Of a stretch of 38,511 bases of DNA, positions 14,201 to 23,819 are shown piece after piece. Location: assembly GCA_005116965.1 (NCBI GenBank), contig SWDG01000027.1:247271-285781 (forward strand), written 5' to 3'. Each line of letters starts with the position of its first letter. The stretch's first letter is position 1. The notes beneath the pieces are model-generated. The model saw only the letters and a list, made by a program, of their open reading frames with translations. It was not told where the DNA came from and made no database searches. The stretch comes from Nitrospira sp. GTDB lineage: Bacteria > Nitrospirota > Nitrospiria > Nitrospirales > Nitrospiraceae. Position numbers and translations under genes: made by a program.

Positions 14201-15667
14201 ATGAAAGAACGAAGCGTCGAGCCGCATCTCTTCATTATTCTCGGAGCAACCGGTGATCTGACCCGTCGAAAACTGCTGCCCGCACTCTTTCACTTGCGCA
14301 CCTACGGCGAGCTGGAGAAGCAAAACACGCTCATTGTCGGCGCTGCGTTGCCGGAGCTCAGTCAAGAAGCCTTCCGGTTATGGGCGTATGAGGGCCTGGG
14401 CAGTTCCGGGTCGAGGCATGCGACCGACCTTCGCCAATGGTGTGACGATCATGTGTATTATCAACCTCTACGCGAAGGCAAGTTGGCGGACTACGAAGCG
14501 CTCGCCAAATATATCGCTCAGTTTGAAGTGGCAAGGAATCTGCCTCAAAACCGAATTTTCTATCTGGCGCTTCCGCCGACGATTGTCCCTGAAACCCTGG
14601 AGCTGCTCGATCAAACTGGATTACTCAAGAGCCATGGGTGGGTGCGAGTGGTCTTTGAAAAGCCGTTCGGTCATGACTTTCACTCGGCACGCGCCCTCAA
14701 TACCCGCTTACATCGCTATCTTGAGGAGTCTCAGATCTATCGCATCGATCATTATCTGGGCAAAGAGACCGTGCAAAACCTGTTGGCCTTTCGCTTTGCG
14801 AACCCCATTTTTGAATCGCTCTGGAATCGCAATACGGTCGAGAGCGTCGAAATCACGGTTGCGGAAGACCTCGGTGTCGAACACCGAGGGGCCTATTACC
14901 AGGGGGCCGGCGCCTTACGCGACATGGTCCAGAACCACTTGACGCAATTGTTGACCGTCGTTGGCATGGAAGTGCCGACTTCCTTTGAATCGTCCGAGAT
15001 TCAAGCGGAAAAAATAAAAGTATTGCGTTCGATTTCACCCATTCGCCCTCAGGACGTGATCTTCGGTCAATATGCGGCATGGGACGTCGCCGGCCAGCGA
15101 ATTCCCGGCTATCTGGAAGAACGAGGTGTACCGCCAGACTCCAAGACTGAAACCTACGTGGCGTTGAAGTTGGAGATTCACAACTGGCGCTGGAGAGGCG
15201 TGCCGTTTTACCTGAGAACAGGGAGACGGCTTCCGCGCAAGATCACCCAGGTGGCCGTTACCTTCCGCTCGGCACCCATTCAAGTCTTTCGATCATTAGA
15301 ACCAGGCAGCCTCAATCCCAATAAGTTGCTGATCATGCTGCAGCCGAGTGAAGGATTCTCTCTCTGCTTCTCCGTAAAAACACCCGGGCGGCCCTTCAAA
15401 TTTGCCGATCGCGCATTGAGGTTCGACTATGGTCAAGCCTTCGGCGGAGAACTTCCGGAAGCCTATGAAACACTGCTGCGCGACGTCATGATCGGCGACC
15501 AAACGTTGTTCGTGACCGCAGACTTTACGGAAACCGCCTGGCGACTCTACGACCCGCTCTTGCTCAGCCCCCGACCGGTGCATGTCTATACGGCTGGATC
15601 GTGGGGTCCACAGGAAGCCGACGCGCTTGTGGAACAGAACGGTCTGAGCTGGCAATTGGGATGGTAG
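14201..15667 (+). CDS. zwf: glucose-6-phosphate 1-dehydrogenase
   Basis: This 488-residue enzyme oxidises glucose-6-phosphate to 6-phosphogluconolactone and yields NADPH, as the entry to the oxidative pentose phosphate pathway. Visible features are the dinucleotide-binding GATGDLTRRKL (15-25), the VFEKPFG segment, and the active-site signature RIDHYLGKE, with Lys and His in the expected places, followed by TVQNLLAFRFAN. Length is normal. The ATG at 14201 gives the standard start (HLFIILGATGDL). An in-frame start further upstream would overlap the preceding gene. Neither pgl nor gnd is adjacent. A transporter gene follows 47 bases later. Confidence 0.95.
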   Translation: MKERSVEPHLFIILGATGDLTRRKLLPALFHLRTYGELEKQNTLIVGAALPELSQEAFRLWAYEGLGSSGSRHATDLRQWCDDHVYYQPLREGKLADYEALAKYIAQFEVARNLPQNRIFYLALPPTIVPETLELLDQTGLLKSHGWVRVVFEKPFGHDFHSARALNTRLHRYLEESQIYRIDHYLGKETVQNLLAFRFANPIFESLWNRNTVESVEITVAEDLGVEHRGAYYQGAGALRDMVQNHLTQLLTVVGMEVPTSFESSEIQAEKIKVLRSISPIRPQDVIFGQYAAWDVAGQRIPGYLEERGVPPDSKTETYVALKLEIHNWRWRGVPFYLRTGRRLPRKITQVAVTFRSAPIQVFRSLEPGSLNPNKLLIMLQPSEGFSLCFSVKTPGRPFKFADRALRFDYGQAFGGELPEAYETLLRDVMIGDQTLFVTADFTETAWRLYDPLLLSPRPVHVYTAGSWGPQEADALVEQNGLSWQLGW

Positions 15668-15714
15668 GGATTCCCGCACGAGTCTTCTGCCACATCGTTA
15701 TACTACGAGGGTGA

Positions 15715-17175
15715 ATGCCTGCCGAGTCCGGCATCTCGATCACCACCAATATTCCACAACGTATGGATCGATTACCCTGGGCCCGCTGGCACTGGCGGGT
15801 CGTCGGGGCGCTGGGAATCACCTGGTTGCTCGATGGGCTTGAAGTCTCCATCGTGGCCTCACTCGGCCCGACACTGACCCACCCAGACGCATTACACCTC
15901 ACGCAATCAGAGGTAGGACTCACCGCCTCTGCCTACTTGGCTGGCTCAGTCCTTGGTGCCTTGGTCTTTTCATATCTCACCGACCGCCAAGGGCGAAAAA
16001 AATGGTTCATGATCACCTTGGCGCTGTATCTTGCAGCAACGGTGCTGACAGCATTTTCGTGGGACCTGATGAGCTTCATGTTCTTCCGGTTCTTGACCGG
16101 AGCCGGTATCGGGGGCGAATACGCCGCGATTAATTCTGCCATCGATGAATTAATTCCCGCTCGAAGCCGTGGGCATACCGATCTCGCCATCAACGGGACG
16201 TGGTGGCTCGGCTCGGCGGCTGGCGCTCTGTTGACGTTGCTGTTACTGAATCCGGCCATCTTTCCTGAATCGATCGGCTGGCGACTGTGCTTTGTGTTCG
16301 GTGCAGTGCTGGGAGTGGCGATCATCATCGTTCGGCGTGTGATTCCAGAAAGCCCACGTTGGCTGATGACCCATGGTCGGGTTTCTGATGCTGAAGCGAT
16401 TGTGTCAGAGATTGAACGACAGGTGGCGCACGATCAAGGCACATCACTCGCGGCCCCTCACGGCACGATCACCGTCCATGCCCGTCCCCACGCGACGATC
16501 GCGACCGTAGCCCGAGAACTCTTTCAATCCTATCCACGGCGGACGGTGTTGGGCATCGGACTCATGGTCACACAATCGTTCATGTATAACGCCGTGTCGT
16601 TCACCTATCCCTTGCTGCTGACGACATACTATGCCGTACCAGGTGCCACCATCGGTCTCTATATTCTTCCGTTTGCACTGGGTAACTTCTTAGGACCACT
16701 TCTGCTAGGGCGATTATTCGACACGGTCGGCCGCAAACCCATGATCAGCCTCACCTACGGCCTAGCTGGTCTCCTCTTGTGCCTTGCGGGCTATCTGTTT
16801 TGGACAGGTGCCTTGACGCTCACTCAGCATATGATGCTCTGGTCGCTGATCTTCTTTTTTGCATCGGCCGGGGCCAGTGCCGCGTATTTGACGGTGAGCG
16901 AAATATTTCCGATGGAGATCCGTGCCATGGCGATCGCCTTTTTCTTCATCGTGGCACAAGGAGCGGGCGTGGCAGCACCCTGGCTCTATGGAAGGCTCAT
17001 CGAAACGTCGATCACCAGTGTCTTCTACGGGTATCTCTTGGGCGGAGGCATGATGCTGCTCGGGGCGGCAATTGAGTTATGGTTGGGAATCAATGCGGAA
17101 GGGCAGTCGCTCGAACAATTGGCAGCACCCTTGTCAGCGCGACCTTCTCCCAGAGATCCAACCCAGTCTACCTGA
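15715..17175 (+). CDS. MFS transporter, sugar/metabolite type, 486 aa
   Basis: The ATG at 15715 has CGAGGGTG just upstream. The sequence shows about 12 hydrophobic segments and the MFS signatures: DRQGRKKW after TM2, GGEYAAINSAIDELIPARSRG in the TM4 region, a PESPRWL motif near mid-protein, and DTVGRKP in the second half. These mark the 'sugar and other transporter' branch, whose members move sugars, aromatic acids or other small organic molecules with protons. The substrate cannot be read from the sequence. The position after zwf could hint at a carbon compound, but that is weak. It converges on the TerC-family gene. Confidence 0.88.
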   Translation: MPAESGISITTNIPQRMDRLPWARWHWRVVGALGITWLLDGLEVSIVASLGPTLTHPDALHLTQSEVGLTASAYLAGSVLGALVFSYLTDRQGRKKWFMITLALYLAATVLTAFSWDLMSFMFFRFLTGAGIGGEYAAINSAIDELIPARSRGHTDLAINGTWWLGSAAGALLTLLLLNPAIFPESIGWRLCFVFGAVLGVAIIIVRRVIPESPRWLMTHGRVSDAEAIVSEIERQVAHDQGTSLAAPHGTITVHARPHATIATVARELFQSYPRRTVLGIGLMVTQSFMYNAVSFTYPLLLTTYYAVPGATIGLYILPFALGNFLGPLLLGRLFDTVGRKPMISLTYGLAGLLLCLAGYLFWTGALTLTQHMMLWSLIFFFASAGASAAYLTVSEIFPMEIRAMAIAFFFIVAQGAGVAAPWLYGRLIETSITSVFYGYLLGGGMMLLGAAIELWLGINAEGQSLEQLAAPLSARPSPRDPTQST

Positions 17176-17242
17176 CCAGCTGTGTGTGCATCGACTCCAC
17201 GCACCGGGATGGTCGGTTCGGATAGCTGCCGTGAGATCACTG

Positions 17243-18016
17243 TCAGTGGTCTTGGGCTGAACCTTCTGTCTTGCCGCCCGCATAACGGTTGTGCAATTTA
17301 CGGGGTGGGTTGGTGCGTGCGCGGATTCGTAGGTTGATCATCTCGACGGCAACTGAGAAGGCCATCGCGAAGTAAATATACCCCTTCGGAACGTGGACAT
17401 CGAACCCTTCCACCATCAGAGTCACTCCGACAAGGATCAGGAACGATAGCGCGAGTATCTTGATCGTTGGATGGGCATCGACGAATTCACCGATCGAACG
17501 GGCTGCAACCAACATGACGAGCACGGCTATGATAATCGCCGTCGCCATGACAGAGACGTCATCAACGAGACCAACGGCCGTGATGACAGAATCTAACGAG
17601 AAGACGACATCGAGCACAGTGATCTGCAACAACATCATCCCGAAATTGGCTGGAACCGACGAGGCTGCTTGGTCATCTTCGCCCTCTACGCTTTCATGAA
17701 TTTCGTGAGTGGCTTTCGCGAGGAGAAAGAGTCCACCAATAATGAGAATCAGATCTCGCCCCGAGATCGCTTGACTCAGTATCGTGAATAAGGGAGCCGT
17801 CAGCTCCATCACAAGCGAAATCGAGAATAACAATCCCAGTCGTGCGATCATCGCCAGGCCTAGCCCAACACGGCGTGCTAGGTTTCGCTGGTGCTGAGGG
17901 AGCCGGCTCACGAGGACGGAGATAAAGATGATATTGTCGATCCCGAGGACAATTTCGAGGGCCGTCAGCGTGCCCAGCGCGATCCACATCTCTGATTGAG
18001 TCAACCAATCGAACAT
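17243..18016 (-). CDS. TerC-family integral membrane protein, 257 aa
   Basis: Seven or so hydrophobic segments and the TerC signatures are present: EIVLGIDNIIF near residue 20 and VLDVVFSLDSVITAV near residue 140. Their acidic residues lie within membrane helices and are thought to handle metal ions (Mn2+ export or protein metalation in known relatives). ATG 18016 is chosen over a GTG four codons upstream (18028), because AGAGAGGTGG sits eight bases before the ATG and overlaps the GTG. The hydrophilic tail is basic. Tellurite resistance should not be assumed from the name. Confidence 0.88.
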   Translation of the reverse strand: MFDWLTQSEMWIALGTLTALEIVLGIDNIIFISVLVSRLPQHQRNLARRVGLGLAMIARLGLLFSISLVMELTAPLFTILSQAISGRDLILIIGGLFLLAKATHEIHESVEGEDDQAASSVPANFGMMLLQITVLDVVFSLDSVITAVGLVDDVSVMATAIIIAVLVMLVAARSIGEFVDAHPTIKILALSFLILVGVTLMVEGFDVHVPKGYIYFAMAFSVAVEMINLRIRARTNPPRKLHNRYAGGKTEGSAQDH

Positions 18017-18374
18017 GCGAATGTCCACCTCTCTAGCAACCAGCCAGACGCCGGATCGAATGCAGCCTCCCCACGCTCGCTCCCGTCGATGGCAGAAGCC
18101 TCATAGCTGTCCGCCAGCCTAACGCGTGCAAGCATCTGTTCGACTCATCATCACTGACTAATCGCTCCGAAATCAACAGCCCGATACTCGATGAATGGCA
18201 CAGAACCCGCTGTACCACGATCGCAGACCTCGGAATTTTTGGCAGCATGATCAGTGGGAGCCTAGCTGCACCCACTCCACTGAGAGATGGCATACTAGAG
18301 GAGCAGGGCGATGACGAGAACGATGCGCAATCACAGAGCCACATTGTTCCGTTGGTCAATGCCGCCGATCTCGC
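18017..18374. other. gap between rsmE and the TerC gene
   Basis: I see no supported gene. The minus-strand frame at 18033-18359 is Ser/Leu/Arg-rich without a family resemblance or ribosome binding site. A short + strand frame starting at 18311 after GGAGCAGGG runs into rsmE in antisense and looks accidental. No hairpin with a T-run marks the end of rsmE. Confidence 0.4.
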
Positions 18375-19115
18375 TTAGCTCAGTGCACCGAGGCGTGATT
18401 GAAGAATGCTGATGGCAGCAATGGCGGCTGTTTCTGCTCGGAGGATATGCTGACCAAGAGTAATTTGTTCGATTCCCGCCTGCTCGGCGAGCAGCACTTC
18501 ATCTTTACTCCAGCCACCCTCCGGTCCGATCAAAATCAGTATGGAGCCAGTCGCATCTTGCGGTAAATTGACCGTTTGCAAGCTCTTCCCATCCCGCCGC
18601 TCAACAAGCATGAGTGTGAGCATGCCGGTCGCCACGCTGGTCAGAAGAACTGAGAGAGATTGTGGCTTAGCGATGGTAGGGATACGCCACTGTTCGGATT
18701 GCTGGGCGGCTTCTAAGGCGATTCGTTGCCAACGGGCGAGCTGGTGATCCACCCGGTCGGCTTTCAGTTGTACCACACTGTGCTGGCTTTCAATCGGCAC
18801 GATCTCGCTCACGCCGAGTTCAGTCGCCTTCTGAATCACCCAGTCCATCTTTTCACCCTTGAGCAGTGATTGCCCGAGAATCAGACAAGGTGTCTTGCGC
18901 GGTGGTTCCTGGATCGTTTCGAGAATGCGTGCCGTGACCGCTTGTTTGGACACACCGGTAATTTCAACGCGAAACTTTGAGCCCTGTCCACTGTTGAGCC
19001 ACAGAGTCTCGCCGACTGTGATGCGCAAACTGTCTCGGAGATGGACGAGCACATCGCCGGTGATCGATATCCTTTGATGATCGATGCGCTCAGGGGAAAC
19101 AAACAACACAGGCAT
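18375..19115 (-). CDS. rsmE: 16S rRNA (uracil1498-N3)-methyltransferase
   Basis: This 246-residue SPOUT-class enzyme methylates N3 of U1498 in 16S rRNA within the 30S subunit. An N-terminal PUA-like part (VLFVSPERI...) is followed by LILGQSLLKGEKMDWVIQKA, then TELGVSEIVP, ER(R), and the SAM-knot motif LILIGPEGGWSKDE...ITLGQHILRAETA near the C-terminus. All are standard for RsmE. It lies 39 bases after dnaJ on the same strand, a frequent gene order, and is probably part of the chaperone transcript. Confidence 0.95.
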   Translation of the reverse strand: MPVLFVSPERIDHQRISITGDVLVHLRDSLRITVGETLWLNSGQGSKFRVEITGVSKQAVTARILETIQEPPRKTPCLILGQSLLKGEKMDWVIQKATELGVSEIVPIESQHSVVQLKADRVDHQLARWQRIALEAAQQSEQWRIPTIAKPQSLSVLLTSVATGMLTLMLVERRDGKSLQTVNLPQDATGSILILIGPEGGWSKDEVLLAEQAGIEQITLGQHILRAETAAIAAISILQSRLGALS

Positions 19116-19154
19116 GAGGGACTCAGAGGGATGAACCCGGATGGGTAGGGGAGA

Positions 19155-20288
19155 CTACTCGAAGAAGGTTTTCATCTTATCGAAGAAGCCGTCGCCGTTG
19201 GCTTCCATCGTCATGCCACTTTCTTTCGCGTACTCCATCAGGAGTTCTTTCTGTCGGGCCGACAATTTCGTGGGGATTTGGACCTTGATCGTATAGACCT
19301 GATCGCCTGTCGATCCACCCTTCAGGCTGGGAACCCCTAACCCTTTAATCCGAAGCACCTTGTCATGTTGTGTGCCGGCTGGCACCTTGATGATGGTTGC
19401 CCCCGTGAGTGTCGGGACTTCCACTTTTCCGCCGAGTGCGGCTGTGACGAGATTGACCGGCACATCACAGGCGATATCGAGCCCCTTGCGATGAAAAATT
19501 TTATGGGGTCTGACGGTAACCGCCACGTAGAGGTCGCCAGGATGGCCGCCATTGGGACCATGCTCTCCTTCATTGGAGAGACGAAGTCGCATGCCGGTCT
19601 CAATACCCGCTGGAATGTGGACGGCGATGGTGCGTTCTTTGTAAACCCGTTGACGTCCTTGGCAGGTCGAGCAGGGTTCCGTGACAAAGTGACCGGTGCC
19701 TTCACACTGACCGCATGGACGACTGACGCTGAAGAATCCCTGCTGAAATCGAATTTGCCCAGCACCTTTGCAGCTGGCGCATGTCTTGATAGACGCCGCT
19801 GACTTGGCCCCTGTTCCTTTACAGTCGACGCAGATTTCCCAACGTGGAATTTTGAGCTTGGCCTCTTTTCCGTACACAGCCTCTTCGAACTCAACCTCGA
19901 GGTTGTACTGAAGATCGTTGCCACGCTCGGCCCGAGTCGGCCCACCTCCTCGCGCTTGGCCGAAGAAATCTTCGAAGATATCGTTAAAGACCTCCCCGAA
20001 TCCGCCACGGTTGAAATCGAACCCGTCAAAGCCTGGCCCACCTTGTTGTGCCCCGGCATGGCCGAACATGTCGTAGCGTTTCCGCTTTTCTTGATCGCTC
20101 AGCGTTTCGTAGGCTTCGTTGATCTCTTTAAATTTTTCTTCGGCTGTTTTTTTCTGCTGATCGCCGGTATGGAGGTCTGGATGGTGCTGGCGCGCGAGCT
20201 TGCGATAGGCTTTTTTGAGATCGTCGTCGGATACACTTCTATCGACGCCGAGAGTTTCGTAGTAATCGCGTTTTGACACAGCTGCCAT
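19155..20288 (-). CDS. dnaJ: molecular chaperone DnaJ (Hsp40)
   Basis: This 377-residue type I Hsp40 stimulates the ATPase of DnaK and delivers substrates. The J-domain carries HPD (36-38), and a Gly/Phe-rich linker (GGPGFDGFDFNRGGFGEVF) follows. The zinc domain has CVDCKGTG, CASCKGAG, CGQCEGTG and CSTCQGRQ; the fourth repeat is slightly degenerate (GRQ for GxG) but keeps its cysteines. The C-terminal substrate domains are complete. No good Shine-Dalgarno sequence precedes ATG 20288. A stable hairpin separates it from dnaK (20311-20339) and may tune the DnaK:DnaJ ratio. Confidence 0.96.
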   Translation of the reverse strand: MAAVSKRDYYETLGVDRSVSDDDLKKAYRKLARQHHPDLHTGDQQKKTAEEKFKEINEAYETLSDQEKRKRYDMFGHAGAQQGGPGFDGFDFNRGGFGEVFNDIFEDFFGQARGGGPTRAERGNDLQYNLEVEFEEAVYGKEAKLKIPRWEICVDCKGTGAKSAASIKTCASCKGAGQIRFQQGFFSVSRPCGQCEGTGHFVTEPCSTCQGRQRVYKERTIAVHIPAGIETGMRLRLSNEGEHGPNGGHPGDLYVAVTVRPHKIFHRKGLDIACDVPVNLVTAALGGKVEVPTLTGATIIKVPAGTQHDKVLRIKGLGVPSLKGGSTGDQVYTIKVQIPTKLSARQKELLMEYAKESGMTMEANGDGFFDKMKTFFE

Positions 20289-20310
20289 TGCGAATTGAAG
20301 TAGGAAATAG

Positions 20311-20339
20311 CTGAGTTCCCGACGGTGTCGGGAACTCAG
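20311..20339. repeat. 13-bp perfect hairpin between dnaK and dnaJ
   Basis: CTGAGTTCCCGAC (20311-20323), a 3-base loop, and GTCGGGAACTCAG (20327-20339) form a perfect stem. On the minus strand it lies downstream of dnaK and about 20 bases before dnaJ. No long T-run follows (CTATTTCC), so it may be a leaky terminator, an RNA-stability element protecting dnaK mRNA, or a processing site. Confidence 0.65.
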
Positions 20340-20362
20340 GTTGTCTGAGGCGTTATTCTAGG

Positions 20363-22282
20363 CTATTTTTTGTCTTTGTCCACTTCTTCAAATTCTGCGT
20401 CCACGACTTTCTCGTCGGTCTTGGTCTCACCGGTGCTGCCGGAGGACGAGGCGTCTGGTTGCGGGCCAGGAGATGCGGCGGCTTTCTTGTACATCTCTTC
20501 GGCTAACTTGTGCGAGGCCGTCATGAGTGATTGCGTCGCCGATTCAATCGCCTCGGCATCGGTGCCTTCGAGTGTTTTTTTGACGGCTGCAACAGCATCC
20601 TGGATTTTTGTTTTTTCCTCGTCGGAGACTTTGTCACCGTATTCCGTAATGTTTTTCTCCGTTTGATAGACGAGATTATCGGCCTGGTTCTTGGCTTCCG
20701 CTAGTTTGCGGCGTTTCTTATCGTCTTCCGTATGCGACTGCGCGTCCCGAACAAATTTCTCGACTTCATCCTTACTCAGCCCGCTGGACGCTGTGATCTT
20801 GATGGATTGCTCTTTCTGTGTGGCCAGATCCTTTGCCGACACATGCACGATGCCGTTGGCATCGATATCGAACGTCACTTCAATCTGCGGCATGCCGCGT
20901 GGCGCTGGTGGAATACCGACCAAGTCGAACTGCCCAAGCAGTTTGTTGTCATTGGCCATGTCCCGTTCACCTTGAAACACGCGGATCGTGACGGCTGTTT
21001 GACTATCAGCGGCCGTCGAGAACACTTGGCTTTTTTTGGTTGGAACAGTCGTGTTGCGCTCAATGAGCTTGGTGAATACGCCACCCAGCGTCTCAATGCC
21101 CAGCGATAATGGAGTGACATCGAGCAACAGCACGTCTTTGACTTCGCCCTTGAGAACTCCGCCTTGAACGCCGGCTCCGATGGCGACGACTTCGTCTGGA
21201 TTCACCCCACGGTGCGGTTCTTTTCCAAAGAAGTCCTTCACGACCTGAATCACTTTTGGCATGCGAGTCATACCGCCGACCAAGACGATTTCTTGAATAT
21301 CCTTGGCCGTGACGCTCGCATCGGACAAGGCCTTGCGGCAGGGTTCAATCGTACGTTGAATGAGATCATCGACCAACTGCTCCAGCTTGGCCCGTGTGAG
21401 CTTGGTGACCATATGCTTGGGGCCGCTGGCATCGGCGGTGATGAACGGCAGATTGATCTCCGTTTCTTGAGACGAAGAAAGCTCGATCTTGGCCCGTTCC
21501 GCCGATTCCTTCAGGCGTTGGAGCGCCATCCGGTCTTTCCGCAAATCGATGCCCTGGTCTTTCTTGAACTCGTCGACCAACCAATCCATCACGCGGAGAT
21601 CGAAGTCATCACCCCCGAGGTACGTATCGCCATTAGTGGATTTCACCTCGAAGACGCCTTCACCGATTTCAAGGACAGAGACGTCAAAGGTGCCGCCGCC
21701 CAAGTCGTACACGGCGATTCGCTCGTCTTTCTTCTTGTCCAGACCGTAGGCAAGGGAGGCCGCTGTCGGCTCATTGATGATACGCAGGACGTTGAGCCCG
21801 GCAATCTGGCCGGCATCTTTGGTCGCCTGGCGCTGGCTGTCGTCAAAATACGCGGGAACGGTCACCACGGCCTCAGTGACCTTTTCCCCGAGATAGTCTT
21901 CAGCCGTCTGCCGCATTTTCTGCAAAATCATGGCAGAGACTTCCGGTGGGCTATAGCGTTTACCACGCAATTCCACGTGCGCATCACCGTTATCGGCCTC
22001 AACCACCTTGTACGGAAGCCGCTTCATGGCTTCTTGCACCTCGCGGCTCTTGAACTTGCGGCCCATCAGGCGCTTCACGGAGTAAATGGTGTTCTCGGGG
22101 TTGGTGATCGCTTGCCGTTTGGCAATTTGTCCCACTAACCGTTCGGTTTTATCAGTGATGCCGACAACGGAAGGAGTGGTCCGGCTCCCTTCGGCGTTGG
22201 CGATCACGACGGGATCTCCGCCGCTCATAATCGCCACACAAGAATTGGTGGTCCCGAGATCGATACCGATGACTTTACCCAT
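20363..22282 (-). CDS. dnaK: molecular chaperone DnaK (Hsp70)
   Basis: This 639-residue Hsp70 binds and releases unfolded polypeptides in an ATP cycle. Visible signatures are [13 protein letters not shown] at the N-terminus, [12 protein letters not shown], and [14 protein letters not shown], followed by the substrate-binding domain ([18 protein letters not shown]) and a helical lid. The low-complexity tail ends [18 protein letters not shown], close to the usual EEVxxxK ending that contacts DnaJ and GrpE. The start ATG has AAGGAG upstream. It follows grpE by about 40 bases. The large open frame on the opposite strand (21164-22138) is a codon-usage shadow. Confidence 0.97.
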   Translation of the reverse strand: MGKVIGIDLGTTNSCVAIMSGGDPVVIANAEGSRTTPSVVGITDKTERLVGQIAKRQAITNPENTIYSVKRLMGRKFKSREVQEAMKRLPYKVVEADNGDAHVELRGKRYSPPEVSAMILQKMRQTAEDYLGEKVTEAVVTVPAYFDDSQRQATKDAGQIAGLNVLRIINEPTAASLAYGLDKKKDERIAVYDLGGGTFDVSVLEIGEGVFEVKSTNGDTYLGGDDFDLRVMDWLVDEFKKDQGIDLRKDRMALQRLKESAERAKIELSSSQETEINLPFITADASGPKHMVTKLTRAKLEQLVDDLIQRTIEPCRKALSDASVTAKDIQEIVLVGGMTRMPKVIQVVKDFFGKEPHRGVNPDEVVAIGAGVQGGVLKGEVKDVLLLDVTPLSLGIETLGGVFTKLIERNTTVPTKKSQVFSTAADSQTAVTIRVFQGERDMANDNKLLGQFDLVGIPPAPRGMPQIEVTFDIDANGIVHVSAKDLATQKEQSIKITASSGLSKDEVEKFVRDAQSHTEDDKKRRKLAEAKNQADNLVYQTEKNITEYGDKVSDEEKTKIQDAVAAVKKTLEGTDAEAIESATQSLMTASHKLAEEMYKKAAASPGPQPDASSSGSTGETKTDEKVVDAEFEEVDKDKK

Positions 22283-22323
22283 TGGTGAACTCCTTCCTTC
22301 TCGACCACGACGACCGAATCAGG

Positions 22324-22908
22324 TCAATGCGTCGTTGAGTCATGTTCGCTTGGATTGGCCGGCCCTGACGACACACTGACCATGGCCGCTCGGAGAATCC
22401 GGTCGTGCAACCGATACCCCTTTTGAAACTCGTCCAATACTTTATTAGCCGGCACGTCGTTCGACGGTCCGTACGAGACGGCTTGATGGGCGCTTGGATC
22501 GAACTCCTGGCCGGTCGCTTCGATCGCCTGCACGCCGAACTTAGTCAGGGTCCCAGAGAGTTGCTTGAGCGTCAGTTCCACACCCTGCACGAGCGATGAA
22601 TCACCACCGCTTGTTCGAGCCGCTTTGATCGCCCGCTCCATGTTATCGACCACCGGCAGCAGCTCTTTGAGAATCTGTTCATTCCCGAATCGAATCTGCT
22701 CACGCTGGTCGCGCTGTATCAGCCGTTTGTAGTTTTCAAATTCCGCAGCCAGCCGGAGGTACTTGTCATTGAGCGCTGTACACTCTTCAGTCTTACTGGC
22801 CAATTCATCCCGACCTGAGGAGCCTGTTGCATCCATCACCGGAGAAGCTTCCTCTAAGTTCTCGATTGTATTGGCGTTTGGTTTTTTCTGTTCTTGATCG
22901 TGACTCAT
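22324..22908 (-). CDS. grpE: nucleotide exchange factor GrpE
   Basis: This 194-residue protein releases ADP from DnaK. After a charged, disordered N-terminus come the long helix (KYLRLAAEFENYKRLIQRDQ, about residues 50-70), LLPVVDNMERAI, and the beta-domain with GVQAIEATGQEFDPSAHQAV and GYRLHDRILRAAMV. All are GrpE hallmarks. ATG 22908 has GAGG nearby upstream. It heads the grpE-dnaK-dnaJ-rsmE set. No hrcA repressor gene precedes it, and I see no CIRCE-type inverted repeat. Confidence 0.95.
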   Translation of the reverse strand: MSHDQEQKKPNANTIENLEEASPVMDATGSSGRDELASKTEECTALNDKYLRLAAEFENYKRLIQRDQREQIRFGNEQILKELLPVVDNMERAIKAARTSGGDSSLVQGVELTLKQLSGTLTKFGVQAIEATGQEFDPSAHQAVSYGPSNDVPANKVLDEFQKGYRLHDRILRAAMVSVSSGPANPSEHDSTTH

Positions 22909-22929
22909 CCTGATACCTCTACAAGCGTG

Positions 22930-22957
22930 GAGATATCCATAGGGGGAGAGAAGTCAA
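22930..22957 (-). promoter_or_regulatory. possible promoter upstream of grpE
   Basis: On the minus strand TTGACT (22957-22952) is followed after 16 bases by TATCTC (22935-22930), about 21 bases before the grpE start. The -35 is strong and the -10 weak. I do not see a good heat-shock sigma32 pair (CTTGAA/CCCCAT) at the right spacing. Confidence 0.35.
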
Positions 22958-22997
22958 CGGGTAAGGGAAAAATAAAATGACGTGGGCACGAAGAAGA

Positions 22998-23795
22998 CTA
23001 GACCCACTGCGTCAGACTCGCGCCGCGGGCACGGCGATAGAGGAGTTCAAGCCCATGAAGGGTCAAAAACGGTTCCAGATGTTGAATCGATCGCGCCTCT
23101 GGCGCAATCACTGAGGCCAATCCACCCGTGGCAATCACATATGACGTGCGCCCCATTTCCCTTTCCATCCGCTGAACAAGCGTGTCCACGAGACCCGCAT
23201 AGCCGAAGATGAGCCCAGACTGAATACTGCTGGCGGTATCGGTTCCAATGACGGTCTTAGGCCGGGCGAGCTCGACTTTGCTCAACTTCGCAGCCCGTGT
23301 AAACAGTGCTTCCGCGGAAATGGTCAGACCAGGTGCGATCACTCCTCCGAGATACTCTCCCTCTCGGTTGACGGCACAAAATGTCGTCGCGGTGCCGAAA
23401 TCGACGATGATGAGATCACGGTGAAACTTCTCATAGGCCGCCGCCGCATTCACAATGCGATCGCTTCCGATCTCTTTCGGATTCGAGTATTTCAGCGTGA
23501 GACCGGTATCCATGTCGGGAGAAACGGTGATTGGGGTGGAGCCAAAGGACGTTTCAATCATCGACTCAAAGGTCTCCGTGAGGGCGGGAACGACACTAGA
23601 GATGATCGCGCCGGTGATGTGCGCTGGGAGGCGTCCATCTCGGGCCATGAGGCTGAGGCACAGGACGCCATACTCATCGGCCGTGGTCTTGGGATCGGTC
23701 GCCAACCGCCAATGGGTCAGCAGAGTCAATCCGTCGAAGATCCCGGCGACTACGTTGGTGTTCCCGATGTCGACCGCTAAGAGCATCGCGCTCAT
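22998..23795 (-). CDS. coaX: type III pantothenate kinase CoaX
   Basis: This 265-residue enzyme phosphorylates pantothenate, the first step of coenzyme A synthesis. Type III signatures are visible: MLLAVDIGNTNVVAGIFDG at the start, DPKTTADEYG, IVDFGTATTFCAVNREGEYL and GGVIAPGL, and a GLIFGYAGLVDTLV segment. It belongs to the ASKHA fold and, unlike type I CoaA, is not expected to be feedback-inhibited by CoA. ATG 23795 is used; an ATG three codons in is also possible. It lies 24 bases after birA and closes the valS-nadC-birA-coaX run. Confidence 0.94.
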   Translation of the reverse strand: MSAMLLAVDIGNTNVVAGIFDGLTLLTHWRLATDPKTTADEYGVLCLSLMARDGRLPAHITGAIISSVVPALTETFESMIETSFGSTPITVSPDMDTGLTLKYSNPKEIGSDRIVNAAAAYEKFHRDLIIVDFGTATTFCAVNREGEYLGGVIAPGLTISAEALFTRAAKLSKVELARPKTVIGTDTASSIQSGLIFGYAGLVDTLVQRMEREMGRTSYVIATGGLASVIAPEARSIQHLEPFLTLHGLELLYRRARGASLTQWV

Positions 23796-23819
23796 TCTAC
23801 CCGGCCTACTGCGTTTTCG

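Noticed and set aside
17215-17270. GATCACT/AGTGGTC hairpin between the convergent MFS and TerC genes
   Set aside because: The stem has only 7 pairs including a wobble and no T-run on either side. Too weak to call a terminator.
18033-18359. 108-residue minus-strand frame between rsmE and the TerC gene
   Set aside because: Unlikely composition, no ribosome binding site and no motif. Treated as empty spacer.
21164-22138. 324-residue open frame on the + strand
   Set aside because: It is antisense to dnaK, whose motifs and length are beyond doubt. The translation has no family resemblance.
22958-22990. T-rich stretch after coaX (minus strand) as a terminator
   Set aside because: The preceding stem CGTG/CACG is only 4 bp with a 2-base loop, so a functional intrinsic terminator cannot be supported.
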